NCBI GenBank assembly: GCA_003818205.1
Contig: RPRQ01000021.1
Span: forward strand, 1 to 64,000
Direction: 5' to 3'
Length of the DNA: 64,000 nucleotides
DNA from: Bacteroidales bacterium
GTDB lineage: Bacteria > Bacteroidota > Bacteroidia > Bacteroidales > Tenuifilaceae
Shown here: in pieces, positions 26,744-36,800 of the stretch
Layout: each line of letters begins with the position of its first letter
Position numbering within the stretch: position 1 is the stretch's first letter
Program-made: the position numbers and the translations under genes
Notes under the pieces: model-generated
The model's input: only the letters and a program-made list of their open reading frames with translations
Database searches by the model: none
Told to the model about the DNA's origin: nothing

Positions 26744-27124
26744 ATGGTAACAACTAACTCAAACCCTAATGGGAGTAAAGCAGACACCAATATACCATTG
26801 GATGATAAAGGCCACCGAAAACTCATTGAAATCCATTCTCATATTAAAAACCTCCTAAACTCAGGGGGTAATAAAAACGACTTAACCGAAATTTTCTTCG
26901 CTTTATCATACTTCTATGAGAATTACCTCATTAAAGAGGAGATTCTTTTAAAGAGAATGGGATACCCAAATCTAGAATGCCATTCGGAATCACATAAAAC
27001 GTTTATTAGAAAAATTGAAAAACTTAAGGATAGCATAAATAAGGATGCTATGCGTGTACTAAAAGAGTTAGATATTTTTATTCTCGATTGGGTAAAAGAT
27101 CATGAAGCGACCTATAATGCTTAA
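26744..27124 (+). CDS. Hemerythrin-like protein with altered iron ligands
   Basis: 126 residues, about the size of single-domain bacteriohemerythrins. The helical bundle pattern is visible: GHRKLIEIHSHIKNL, KEEILLKRMGYPNLECHSESHKTF and WVKDHEATYN. Compared with the seven usual di-iron ligands, His24, Glu65, His80, His84 and His120 are in place. The HFxxEE histidine is Tyr61, and the Asp five residues after the last histidine is Asn125. It may bind a single metal or a modified di-iron site, or have lost oxygen binding. It is monocistronic and divergent from the radical SAM gene. Confidence 0.75.
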   Translation: MVTTNSNPNGSKADTNIPLDDKGHRKLIEIHSHIKNLLNSGGNKNDLTEIFFALSYFYENYLIKEEILLKRMGYPNLECHSESHKTFIRKIEKLKDSINKDAMRVLKELDIFILDWVKDHEATYNA

Positions 27125-27194
27125 ATAACGTGAGTTCGATTTAAGAAATAGTGGTAATACTCTAAATTGTAATTTGTTACAAATTTTTCATTTG

Positions 27195-27336
27195 GAATTG
27201 GAATAATGGAATAGTGGAATAATGGGGTTTCTTCTAACTTTTTTCTTCCCTGTCTGCCGACTTTGCTCCGCTGAAGCTATGCGAAAGCGATGCAGGCAGG
27301 CAATATTCCATTTTTCCCTGCCTACCGGCAGGCAGG
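27195..27336. repeat. Intergenic repeat with TGGAATAATGG-type ends and GC palindrome
   Basis: A segment with GGAATAATGGAATAGTGG at the left and CAATATTCCATTTTTCCC at the right. A related arrangement lies at 45696-45815. A CCTGCCTACCGGCAGGCAGG palindrome (27317-27336) is attached. The rest of the 27125-27474 gap shows no gene. Confidence 0.55.
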
Positions 27337-27474
27337 CATTATTGGCTACGCCGAACTCGCAAGCTCGGTTCCATTTCTCCCCTCAAAGTAAAATACTGAT
27401 AACATAGCACTTAAATTGTTTTTTACATCGAACTGACGTTAAATATTGAAATATTTGATAGGGAAAGGCTATAC

Positions 27475-27741
27475 GTAACTATTCACCACGGAGAAACGCC
27501 TGCCTGCCGGTAGGCAGGGAGGGCACAGAGTTTCACAACTTGTCCCGATTTATCGGGAGAGAAAATATTTATGTTTTTCGTGTTAGTGATTCTTTTGCAT
27601 TTTGATACTCAGTCGTCCTTTTATAATTGCCTCTCCCGATAAATCGGGACAAGTTGTGGTTCTCCTTGCTCTCTCCCGATACATCGGGACAGGCTGCGTC
27701 TCCGTGGTTTTTGTTCAATTCGATTACTGCTGAATAGTTAC
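27475..27741. mobile_element. MITE copy B with 8-bp target duplication
   Basis: The 267-bp relative of the element at 17590-17798, with identical inverted ends GTAACTATTCA (27475-27485) and TGAATAGTTAC (27731-27741). The flanking direct duplication is GGCTATAC at 27467-27474 and 27742-27749. It is longer than copy A because of extra palindromic units: 27499-27518 (CCTGCCTGCCGGTAGGCAGG), 27543-27558 and 27674-27689 (TCCCGAT types), besides the shared one at 27634-27649. It ends only 5 bp after the duplication from the amidohydrolase stop. Confidence 0.9.
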
Positions 27742-27754
27742 GGCTATACTCGAA

Positions 27755-28933
27755 TTAAGCTAACCGGCGTACCCTACTCATTTTAGTTGGTTTCATCAGG
27801 CTAAAATCAAAGTTGGTAATGAGGTTCAGGCCTGGCGATTTGCCCTTTTCGAGGGACCCATATATCGATTCAACCCCTAACGCTTCTGCACCATTCAGCG
27901 TTGCCCATTTAATTGCATCATCAAAGGTTAATGCTGAAAATTTTTCAAGAATAATGAGTATTTGATCGAATACCGAAAGTGTATTGGAACTGGCAAGGCT
28001 ATCGGTGCCCACCGCGATACAAGCACCCTCGTTCATAAGCATGGGTATATCGGGTAAGCATCCCTCGATAAAAAGATTTGAGGTTGGGCATAAAACGAAG
28101 TAGGGTTTATCAAAATGCTTAATTATACCCCTTACCTCATCCCTTTTAACAAAGGTATTATGAATAAAAAGGGTTGGGCTTGCATGGGGTAAATACTTTT
28201 TTACAACCTCAAAGGGGGTTATTCCTAAGGCAATGCCATCCGAAATGCCCAGAGCCTTAAAGCTCTCAGCTAGTAATCCTGTTCTATTCATTAAAAAGGA
28301 GTACTCCTGCAAGCTCTCACCATAATGGATGCTAACAATCGAATCGGATTTGTGCAACTCATCGCTGATGAAACCCCATAATCTATCGGATATGGAATAG
28401 GGTGAATGGGGTGCTAACGAACTGGTTGACTGTAATGGTAGTGTTTCGTTTAGTAAAAGCTTCGCATTTACAAACCGGGCTTCAGCATCGTCCTCCAGCA
28501 GCCCAAAAAGCTCAATAAAATTGTGAAAATGGAGGTTTGATGCTTGCTTGAACGAAAAGCTGTCGGCTGTATTGCAAATATCGCCAACAGCAACCGTTCC
28601 ATTCAACTCAAGGGTTGAAATTGCCTGCGTTATTGAACTACGAATCAAACCCTCGCTATCACCCCTAAGATTTCTGATCTGTGAAACAAAGCCTGCAATA
28701 CCATCCGATTTCTCCAATCGACCCTTTAGGTGCGATAGCTCTAGATGGCAATGCGCATTTACAAATCCTGGAACGATAACGCCATTGTAAAACTCCATCG
28801 ATTCGTACTCCTTCTCGTTGCCCTTCGGATCGACAATTTCAACAATTTTTCTGCTGTTGTCAATAACAACTATGCCATTCCTTATGGGAACGCCATTTAT
28901 AGGATAAATATAATTGGCGGAGTAGCGATGCAT
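27755..28933 (-). CDS. Amidohydrolase (deaminase-like)
   Basis: 392 residues of the amidohydrolase superfamily. The metal-binding HxH is in FVNAHCHLELSHLKG. Later ligands are the histidine of IVSIHYGES, the histidine of LFIHNTF and the aspartate of VGTDSLASS. This pattern resembles cytosine/guanine deaminases and aminodeoxyfutalosine deaminases of the futalosine menaquinone pathway. The exact substrate cannot be chosen from sequence alone, and no other menaquinone gene is nearby. It overlaps the stop of the DUF4296 gene by one base (TAATG) and so is co-translated with it. MITE copy B lies just past its 3' end. Confidence 0.82.
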   Translation of the reverse strand: MHRYSANYIYPINGVPIRNGIVVIDNSRKIVEIVDPKGNEKEYESMEFYNGVIVPGFVNAHCHLELSHLKGRLEKSDGIAGFVSQIRNLRGDSEGLIRSSITQAISTLELNGTVAVGDICNTADSFSFKQASNLHFHNFIELFGLLEDDAEARFVNAKLLLNETLPLQSTSSLAPHSPYSISDRLWGFISDELHKSDSIVSIHYGESLQEYSFLMNRTGLLAESFKALGISDGIALGITPFEVVKKYLPHASPTLFIHNTFVKRDEVRGIIKHFDKPYFVLCPTSNLFIEGCLPDIPMLMNEGACIAVGTDSLASSNTLSVFDQILIILEKFSALTFDDAIKWATLNGAEALGVESIYGSLEKGKSPGLNLITNFDFSLMKPTKMSRVRRLA

Positions 28934-29748
28934 TAATATGGTGATTCTTGTTGTCTTAGGCGCATTCGCTTTGGGTCAACCTTTATGCTTTTCAGCTTGC
29001 CCGGTTTATGGGAAATCTTAATATTCATAATGGTTGCATGCTTAGTGAAATTCGTATCAGCATTGCTATGGTTATAAAGCGACCCTTTCAAATGGGTTAC
29101 CAGTGAGTTTTTAAGCTCAAGCTGCATCGAGTAGGTCAATGTATCCTTCACCCTACTGTAAGATTTGGTGGTAATTCCGCTTTTTCTCCCATCTTTCGAC
29201 TTATCATCAAAATAGAAATATGCTTCCATTGAGGGGTTAACTGTTGCATCGTCATCATGGATTAACACATCGGCGGAGATTGTATATACACCCAACCCAT
29301 TGACCGGAATCATGAAATCTATTTTTGACCTAGAACCATCATCGGGAATATGATATGAAGTTCTCAGGTTCCAAAGGTTTTTTAGGGTGTCTTTAGCTAT
29401 GGAGTCAATGATATTTTTATTCTCAGCAGTGAATTTTGTTTCAAGCTTCGAGAGCTCTATGATCACTTTATCATAAATTGCATCGAACTCCTTAGGCCTT
29501 TTGGTGTAAAAGCTTAGTGAACTGTCGAATTGCTCCTCTGTATAGCCATACGATTGAATGGTACGGCTATAGTAGTCGATGGTATCCTTATTAAAATAGG
29601 CCTCTCTCAGCCTGAAGCTCTGAACCGAAGCATCAATGATCTGAATCTTTGTAAGTATCGAAACCATATCTTTTTCAGGAATTACCACCTCACGATTACA
29701 TGATACAAGGAGTACCATAAGAAGAGCATACCTAGCTAGCTTTTGCAT
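28933..29748 (-). CDS. DUF4296 lipoprotein
   Basis: 271 residues. The lipoprotein signal is MQKLARYALLMVLLVSC (Cys17). The next about 90 residues (VIPEKDMVSILTKIQIIDASVQ, YGYTEEQFDSSLSFYTKRP) match the DUF4296 domain, which is widespread in Bacteroidota and of unknown role. A longer C-terminal part follows with strand-rich segments. It is the first gene of a pair with the amidohydrolase. Confidence 0.8.
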   Translation of the reverse strand: MQKLARYALLMVLLVSCNREVVIPEKDMVSILTKIQIIDASVQSFRLREAYFNKDTIDYYSRTIQSYGYTEEQFDSSLSFYTKRPKEFDAIYDKVIIELSKLETKFTAENKNIIDSIAKDTLKNLWNLRTSYHIPDDGSRSKIDFMIPVNGLGVYTISADVLIHDDDATVNPSMEAYFYFDDKSKDGRKSGITTKSYSRVKDTLTYSMQLELKNSLVTHLKGSLYNHSNADTNFTKHATIMNIKISHKPGKLKSIKVDPKRMRLRQQESPY

Positions 29749-29814
29749 GTTGCATTTTTAAATATGAATCACAAAAATAAATCACTTATCATATAAAGTG
29801 GTTACAATTTCAAA

Positions 29815-29846
29815 TAAAAAAGATTCCAGTTCTTCGCCTGGAATCC
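29815..29846 (-). terminator. Terminator of the T9SS gene cluster
   Basis: On the minus strand GATTCCAG pairs with CTGGAATC around an 8-base loop and is followed by TTTTTTATTTG. It lies 27 bp after the PorP/SprF stop and ends the transcript that begins at the giant gene. Confidence 0.85.
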
Positions 29847-29872
29847 TGATTAGAATGGTTTGATTCAATAAC

Positions 29873-30802
29873 CTACTTAATTTTATCGAATATATATCCT
29901 AGCATAATTTCGTGCGTTCCCGACTGATACTGACGGATAGCAGTATAGCTATAGTCGTATGAGTAGCCAATCACATACCTTTTCTTGTAGTTATAGCCAA
30001 TCATTATTGCTAGAGCATCCCTGAAACGATACGATAGCCCTCCCCAAACCTGCGATTTATAGGTTACCTTAGTATTCAACTCGAACTGAAATTTACTGCC
30101 AAAAGGGAACTTAAGGAGTAGGCCCGGTTCAACATCGTAATTGCGATTAAGGAGAATTCGAGTCCCAGTACAAACAATGATATGCTGCCTTAACCGGTTT
30201 ACCCCTTCTGCCTCATCATTTACTTTTATCTTCTGCCCAAATAGCTGATGCGCCGAAATCCCTAGATAGTGCAAACTGTTATAAACATAGAAACCAATAT
30301 TCGCATCGGGTGTAAGAGCAGAACTTACCCTATCGATGGCGGGATCGCTCACATTATTCGCATTATCACCCAGAGTTAATTTCGATCGATCTACCTTGTA
30401 CTGTAAAATCCCAAATGAGATTCCCCCTGAAATTCTAAAATCCTCGTTAATAGGCATATTGTAGGCATACGAACCCATAAGGCTCATCCTGCTCGTTGGT
30501 CCTGTTACATCCATAAAAAGATTACTACCCCAACCCATATCCTTCTTCGAGAGTGGTCCAAAAATGCTAATCCCCGTTGTTTGGGGCGCATCGTTTAGCC
30601 CTACCCATTGGTAACGACCGCTAGCCCTTATCTGAAAGAAGTTATACGTACCAGCAACGGCAGGATTGGTAATATAGTTATTGAACATGTACTGCGTATA
30701 TTGCGGTATTTGCTGCCCATCAGCCATGAACGAAAAGAGCAATCCTGCTAAAATGAATAGCCCTATTTTAATTCTTCCCATATGTAAGATTATATTTTTC
30801 AT
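29873..30802 (-). CDS. PorP/SprF family type IX secretion membrane protein
   Basis: 309 residues. After a signal peptide (ending about MADG) comes the family signature QQIPQYTQYMFNNYITNPAVAG, then a beta-barrel (SGGISFGILQYKVD, GISAHQLFG) ending in HEIMLGYIFDKIK. PorP/SprF proteins form the outer-membrane partner for T9SS cargo with type B sorting domains, and often sit directly after such a cargo gene. That is the case here: the gene starts 12 bp after the 2610-residue protein. It probably anchors or exports that protein. Confidence 0.93.
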   Translation of the reverse strand: MKNIILHMGRIKIGLFILAGLLFSFMADGQQIPQYTQYMFNNYITNPAVAGTYNFFQIRASGRYQWVGLNDAPQTTGISIFGPLSKKDMGWGSNLFMDVTGPTSRMSLMGSYAYNMPINEDFRISGGISFGILQYKVDRSKLTLGDNANNVSDPAIDRVSSALTPDANIGFYVYNSLHYLGISAHQLFGQKIKVNDEAEGVNRLRQHIIVCTGTRILLNRNYDVEPGLLLKFPFGSKFQFELNTKVTYKSQVWGGLSYRFRDALAIMIGYNYKKRYVIGYSYDYSYTAIRQYQSGTHEIMLGYIFDKIK

Positions 30803-30814
30803 AGTAAATTCCTC

Positions 30815-33800
30815 CTATCTTACAATTGTTATCGAACCATTGATGGGTTTCCATCCTCCATCAGAATTATTGACATTAAACTTAACCACATAGTAGTATG
30901 TCCCAATGGGCAACTCCTTGCCATTGTCGGTTCTTCCGTTCCAACCTTTCGCCGCTTTATCGCCGCTAGCCGACCAAACTCGTGCTCCCCAACGGTTAAA
31001 TATCTCAATGTTAAGATCGGGGAAAAGGTAATCCTTAGGAACCTCCCAAACATCGTTGATCCCGTCGTCGTTGGGCGAGAACACATTGCCGAACGATATA
31101 TTATCAACCATTTTAGCGTACAACCTCAGCGAATCCATACATCCAGTTTGTGTGGCCGTTGCATACACATCAATAAGGATAAATTCGGTTGTTCGGTTGC
31201 TCGATGGGTTCTCCCTTAGGTTCGCTATCCGATTCGCTGGAATCTGAGCCTTAATATCTTTATCGATGTATATCGATGAATTCCAAGAATCATAGGGCTC
31301 AAAAAGAATTTCAGGTTTCCAGATAAACGTAGTTGGGGAGGTCGTATTAGCCGTAACTACATCGAGGTTATAGGTATTACCCATAAGTATGGCAATTATC
31401 GTATCCTTCTTAAAATCGGTATTTTGCTGAAGCGCCGAGATGTAAAGCGGTACGCTAATGTCAATTTTTGGGTAGATATCCACCGTTACGGTATCGCTGC
31501 TAAGGCATCCACCATCGTTAGTGATTTGGACTGAATATTGCGTTTTCTGTGTAGGGTATGCAGTGTAAGTGGGCTGATCGCCTATACTTGCTCCAGAAAC
31601 ATTAGGTAGTTGATACCAGCTATAGGTATATGTTCGTGGCGGTGTTGTAGAAAGGCCATTATGAAATGCAACCAGCTCAACGCTTGAACTACCGCATAAA
31701 ATGGTATCCTTTAATATATAAGCATCCATCACATAATCAGGATTCGAGTTAACCGTGAACGACTGTTTATAAGTACAGCTATTCTCATCAATAATGGTAA
31801 CCGTATATGTACCTCCTGATAGTTTATCAATTACCCGACCTGATACAGGAGGTGAGACTGGATAACCCCAAGTATATTGGAAGTTTGCTTCTATACCCGT
31901 TCCTCCTGTTACGAATACAATCTCAATTCGTCCAATATCCTGACCAAACGCTACCTTTAATTGGGAGCATATCGCATCATCAATATCGGCAAATGCAATT
32001 AAATCATCTGGGCCATCTATCGTTGCGGGTTGATCGTTCGAACATCCAGCGGCATCTGTAACAGTAACCGTATAAGTGCCTTTATGAGCGGTTAAGTCCT
32101 CTGTGGTTACTTCGGGTATAGTACTCCAACTATAGGTATAGTTTGGAGGAGTACCAAATGGGGTACCCCCTGTTACCGTTACATCTATTGATCCTAAGTC
32201 ATATGAACAAGTGAGATATGGTGAAGTTGTTGAATTAATAATTATTTCTGGATTCTCGTTTAAAGTACCTGCGAATGGGACATCAAAAATTGCAGGACAA
32301 CTATTAATATCCATTAATGATACGGTATAGCCTCCAGGTGGCAGGTTATTGAAAATGCCATCCGAGTTAGATAGGCTTACAGGTCCTGCAATGGAGTAGG
32401 TTAAAGGCGCTGAACCCCCTGTGGCGGTAACAATAATACTGCCGCTCGGTACACCATAACAAGATCTATTCCATTCAATATTGGTAATGTTAAGTTGTGC
32501 TGGATCAGCTAAAGTAATATCGGGGATTGTTTTGCTTCCGCAGCTGCCCGCATCGGTAATGGTAAAGGTGTAGGTGCCAGGTGCAACATTTGTTGCAATG
32601 AATGGTTCTAAGTTAACGACTTCGGTTCGAGGCGTGCTTCCCTCTGTCCAGGCAATGGTATATGGTAAATTTCCCCCAGAAATATTGAAGGTAACCGAAC
32701 CGATTGCCCCGCCAAAGCATTGCTTATCGTTAACGCTTAGTAATGTAGCATCAAATGCAGCAGGTTCAGTAATTGTAGCTGAGGCAGTACCAATAACACC
32801 AATGCCATCAACCACATTTACCGAATATAACCCTGGTGCTAATGGGCCTATCGTCATCATATCGTTAAAAGCGGGTAATGCTCCGCTTGGACCTGTCCAT
32901 GTAATGGTATATGGAGGTGTTCCGCTATTTACGGTTAACACAATTTGTCCATTATTTAGGCCATTACAGGTAATTTGTGTTGGTGTAAGCGTTAGGTCGA
33001 GCAAACCGATCAATAGCGGTGAAGTTGAAACAGTACAACCCTTGCTGTCAATAACATCAACTACGTATGTTCCTGCCGATAACCCGTTAAAGATTGCTGG
33101 TAAACCTAAGCCTGGCGTTAGAGAAGTAACGAATGACCCATTTCTATTCAAGTCATATTGTAAAGGAGGTGTACCACCATTGGCTGTTACTGAAATTATG
33201 CCATCGTTCGTTGCTGGACCTGTCATTTGGCTAATAATCGGTGGATCGATTATTATTGGATCAGGTTGAGTGATTACAACCGTACCTGTGAAAGTATTAC
33301 AGGTGTTAGCATCGGTAATGGAGTAGTTATAAGTGCCTGCTGGTACAGTAGAGAAAATACCATCGTTAGTGGTTTGATTATACGCTCCACCATCGGTAAG
33401 GGTATAAGAGATTGGTAATGTTCCTCCAGATGTTACCAGTGTAACGGTTGAGTTATCACCATTACAGTCTAATGGTGTGTTTGTAGCCGAAACAAAGGTG
33501 AACAGTGCAGGTTCAATAATATCAAGGTTTACCGTTGACAGCTGAGTACAACCCTTGCTATCGGTTACCAGATAGCTATAGGAATCTGCCATTAATCCGG
33601 AGAAAATTGCAGGCAAACCTGCTCCTGGGGTTAGAGTAGCTCCATTCATTGGGTTAAGGGGGTTGGCGTTAATTGTGTAGGTTAACGCTCCTGTTCCCCC
33701 GCTTGCTTGAAGGGTAATGGTGCCATCGGCTGGTACGCCAAAGCAGGTAATATCCGTTTTCTCCTCAGTGGTAAAGACTATGGCTGGGGGTTCGGGTACG

Positions 33801-36800
33801 TTTATAGTCAGAGGTAAAATACAGCCAAGGATATCTGTGATATTTATAATATGATCTCCTGCTGATAAGCCAGTAAAATTACCATCTGCTTGAGGAATAC
33901 CACCATCTATTGAATAGGTCAATCCACCTGCTCCACCCGATGCTGCAACGTGAATCTCACCATCGGCAGGTAACATACCATTGCACGATAAGCCTACTAC
34001 TAAGGGAGGTGCATCTAAAGTTATTGGCGTAGGGCCTGTAATAGATACAATTTGTGTTACTATACAATTATTATCATCTCTAACCCTTACGGAATAATCA
34101 TCTACGCCTAAAAGGGTAAAGTTTCTAGGAATCGAGTACCAATCTGTTCCGTTAATTGAAACGCTTAGGTTGCCAGTTCCTCCAGATGCATTTTGAACCC
34201 TAAAACTCCCATTTTCATTGTACCAACAACCAGTTACATTAACCTGATTAACTACATCGAAGGTTATTGGATCTGGAGCATCAATTATAATTGGGCTCCC
34301 ATTATTTGCAGTTAATATACATCCTTTGGAATCTCTAACCCGAACATAGTATGGGTTTGAAGTACCTCCAGGGAGGTTGTCAAAAACAGGGTTGCTGCCC
34401 CAAACTGGGGGTTGGTATATTGAATACTCGTAACCGCTACCAGAACCACCTGTAGCATTTAATATCTCTATTTTCCCAGTATTATCGGTACTACAGGTTG
34501 TAATCTGAGTTACAAGGTAATTAAATGATATTTTTGGTGGGTCGGTAAGGATTATCTCTACAGGCCAAGTAGCCGAACAACTATTCGCATCCATAACTAC
34601 AATTTCATAGCTGCCTTTGCCTACATTAAAGGTATTGCCTAGCTGGAATGTTCCACCTGGTAACGGACCGGTAACTGAATAGGTATAGGGTCCAGTACCT
34701 CCACTTGCATTGATAGTAATTACTCCATCAGCAGAGCCATTACAAGAAATTGGCGTGGTAGTAACATTGGTAATAACCAGCTGATCTGGTTGTTTAACCT
34801 CAATAAGTCCTGATGAAACTGGCCCGCAACCATTCGCATCGGTTACCCTAACCTCGTACTGGGTGCTCGCCGTTATCGGTGTTGTTGGTAGTGAAAAGGT
34901 AACAGAACCCGCAAGGGTTTGAGTGGCAACAAATGCACCATTATTGTATAAATCGTATTTATAGGGACCTAAACCACCCGCAGCCTGAATTTGAATTGAG
35001 CCATTATTACCCCCAAAGCATCCGGTAACATCAACAACCGTGGGTAAACCTAAGGTGATTGGGGTTGGATCGGTTAGCGTAACCGTAGCCGTAGCCGTAC
35101 AGCCAATATTATCGGTAACCGTTACGGTATAGGGAATACCTGCTGATAACCCTGTTACTGGATTATCTGTTTTTGAAATAGGACTCCAGCTGTAGGTATA
35201 TCCTGGAATACCGCCTACAGGGTTAGCTGTTGCTTCACCATCAGCAGAACCTACGCACTTTGGTGATGTAGGGGTAATAGTAACTGTAAATTCAGCACCA
35301 ACGGTTATTTTTATAACATTGCTTTCATCGTTGGTACAAGGACCTGATGATACAAGACGCTTATACCAAGTATCCTGGGTTATTCCCATAGGCGAGGTGT
35401 AATCCTTATTGGTTGCATTTGCATCGAGAATATCCGTAAAAGGACCACCCGCACCAGTTGTACTGCTCTGCCACTTGTAGGTGTAGGTTATTCCATCTCC
35501 GCCAGTAGGTATTAAGCCTGTGAGGACAGGACTTGTGTTATAGCAAATGGTTGGATTGGTGGTTGATATGGTATTGTTCGATATGGTTGGATTTACGGTA
35601 ATGGTATTGGTGGCGAAGTTAGAGCAGGTACCATCGCTATAGGTATAGGTGATGGTATGCGTACCCGCACCTGCAACCGAGGCATCGAAGTTGCTTGTAA
35701 GAGTTGTTACTCCAGGGCCGGTGTATGAACCCCCAACAGGTGTACCACCTGTTAAAAGGTACGTTGTAGCATCAGCGCACTGATCAGCTAGCGTACCTCC
35801 GAAGGTTACTGCGGGAATGGAGTTTATAGTAAGGTCAAAGTTTTGGCTTGTCGATACGCAACCATTTGCATCGCTAACGGTTATGGTAAACTGATATGTA
35901 CCAACTGCTGAGTTTTTGGGAATTGGAATCTCAAGCGGGCTAGGAACTATCGGAGCGTTGTTAATTGCTGCAAACCCAGCAAGAGGAGCTGCACCAGCTG
36001 AAATACTATAGCGCGTACCCGTTGTTGCTGAGTAGGGTAAGAAAAATTTCTCCGCACTGCTACAGGCTGAAATAGGAGGTATTACTGTTAATGTTATGGT
36101 TGGTAACGGGTTAACGGTAATGGCCAAAGCACTGCTAATATTTGAGCAAAGACCCGATTTTACCTCTCTAACAAACCATGTATTGAGTGTCAATGCTCCA
36201 GGTTGATAATCCTGTAAAGTTGCACTTGGACCTGCAATATCAGTAAATGGTCCGCCTGCTCCCACAGTGCTGCTCTTCCACTGAAAGGTATATACTCCTG
36301 TCCCTCCTGTTGGTATAGTTCCCGTTAATAATGAAGGGGCTGAATTAAAACAGACTGGTTGAGAAGATGAAATAGTATTGTTCGTAATTGCAGGAGTTAC
36401 AGTAATTGCTATTACATTGCTTATTCTATTACAAGTCCCTGAGTAAGTAATTCTTCGATACCATCTGTTCGCATTTAATGATGGTGGTGTGTAGTTCTGT
36501 CCAGTAGCAAGAGGAGCTATATCGCTAAAAGGTCCTGCGGCTGCAACCGTTGCTACCTGCCATTTGTAGGTACAAGGGCCTGTTCCCCCTCCAGAAATCC
36601 CTCCATCTAGCTGAGCAGGAGTATCTCCCTCACAAATTGTTTGATTAGCAGTTATGGAATAGTTGGTAATATCTGGATATAAAGCAATATGTATAACATT
36701 ACTAATTGAAGTACAGTTACCTGATGAAACAACTCTCTGAAACCATCTGTCAGCGGCTAAAGTGGGAGGACGGTAATCCCTAGCTGTTGCTCCGGCAATG

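Noticed and set aside
27222-27407. Plus-strand frame of 61 codons
   Set aside because: Consists of translated CCTGCC/GGCAGG repeat sequence, not a gene.
32574-33269. Plus-strand frame of 231 codons inside the giant gene
   Set aside because: Antisense shadow of the SprB repeats; no start context or homology.
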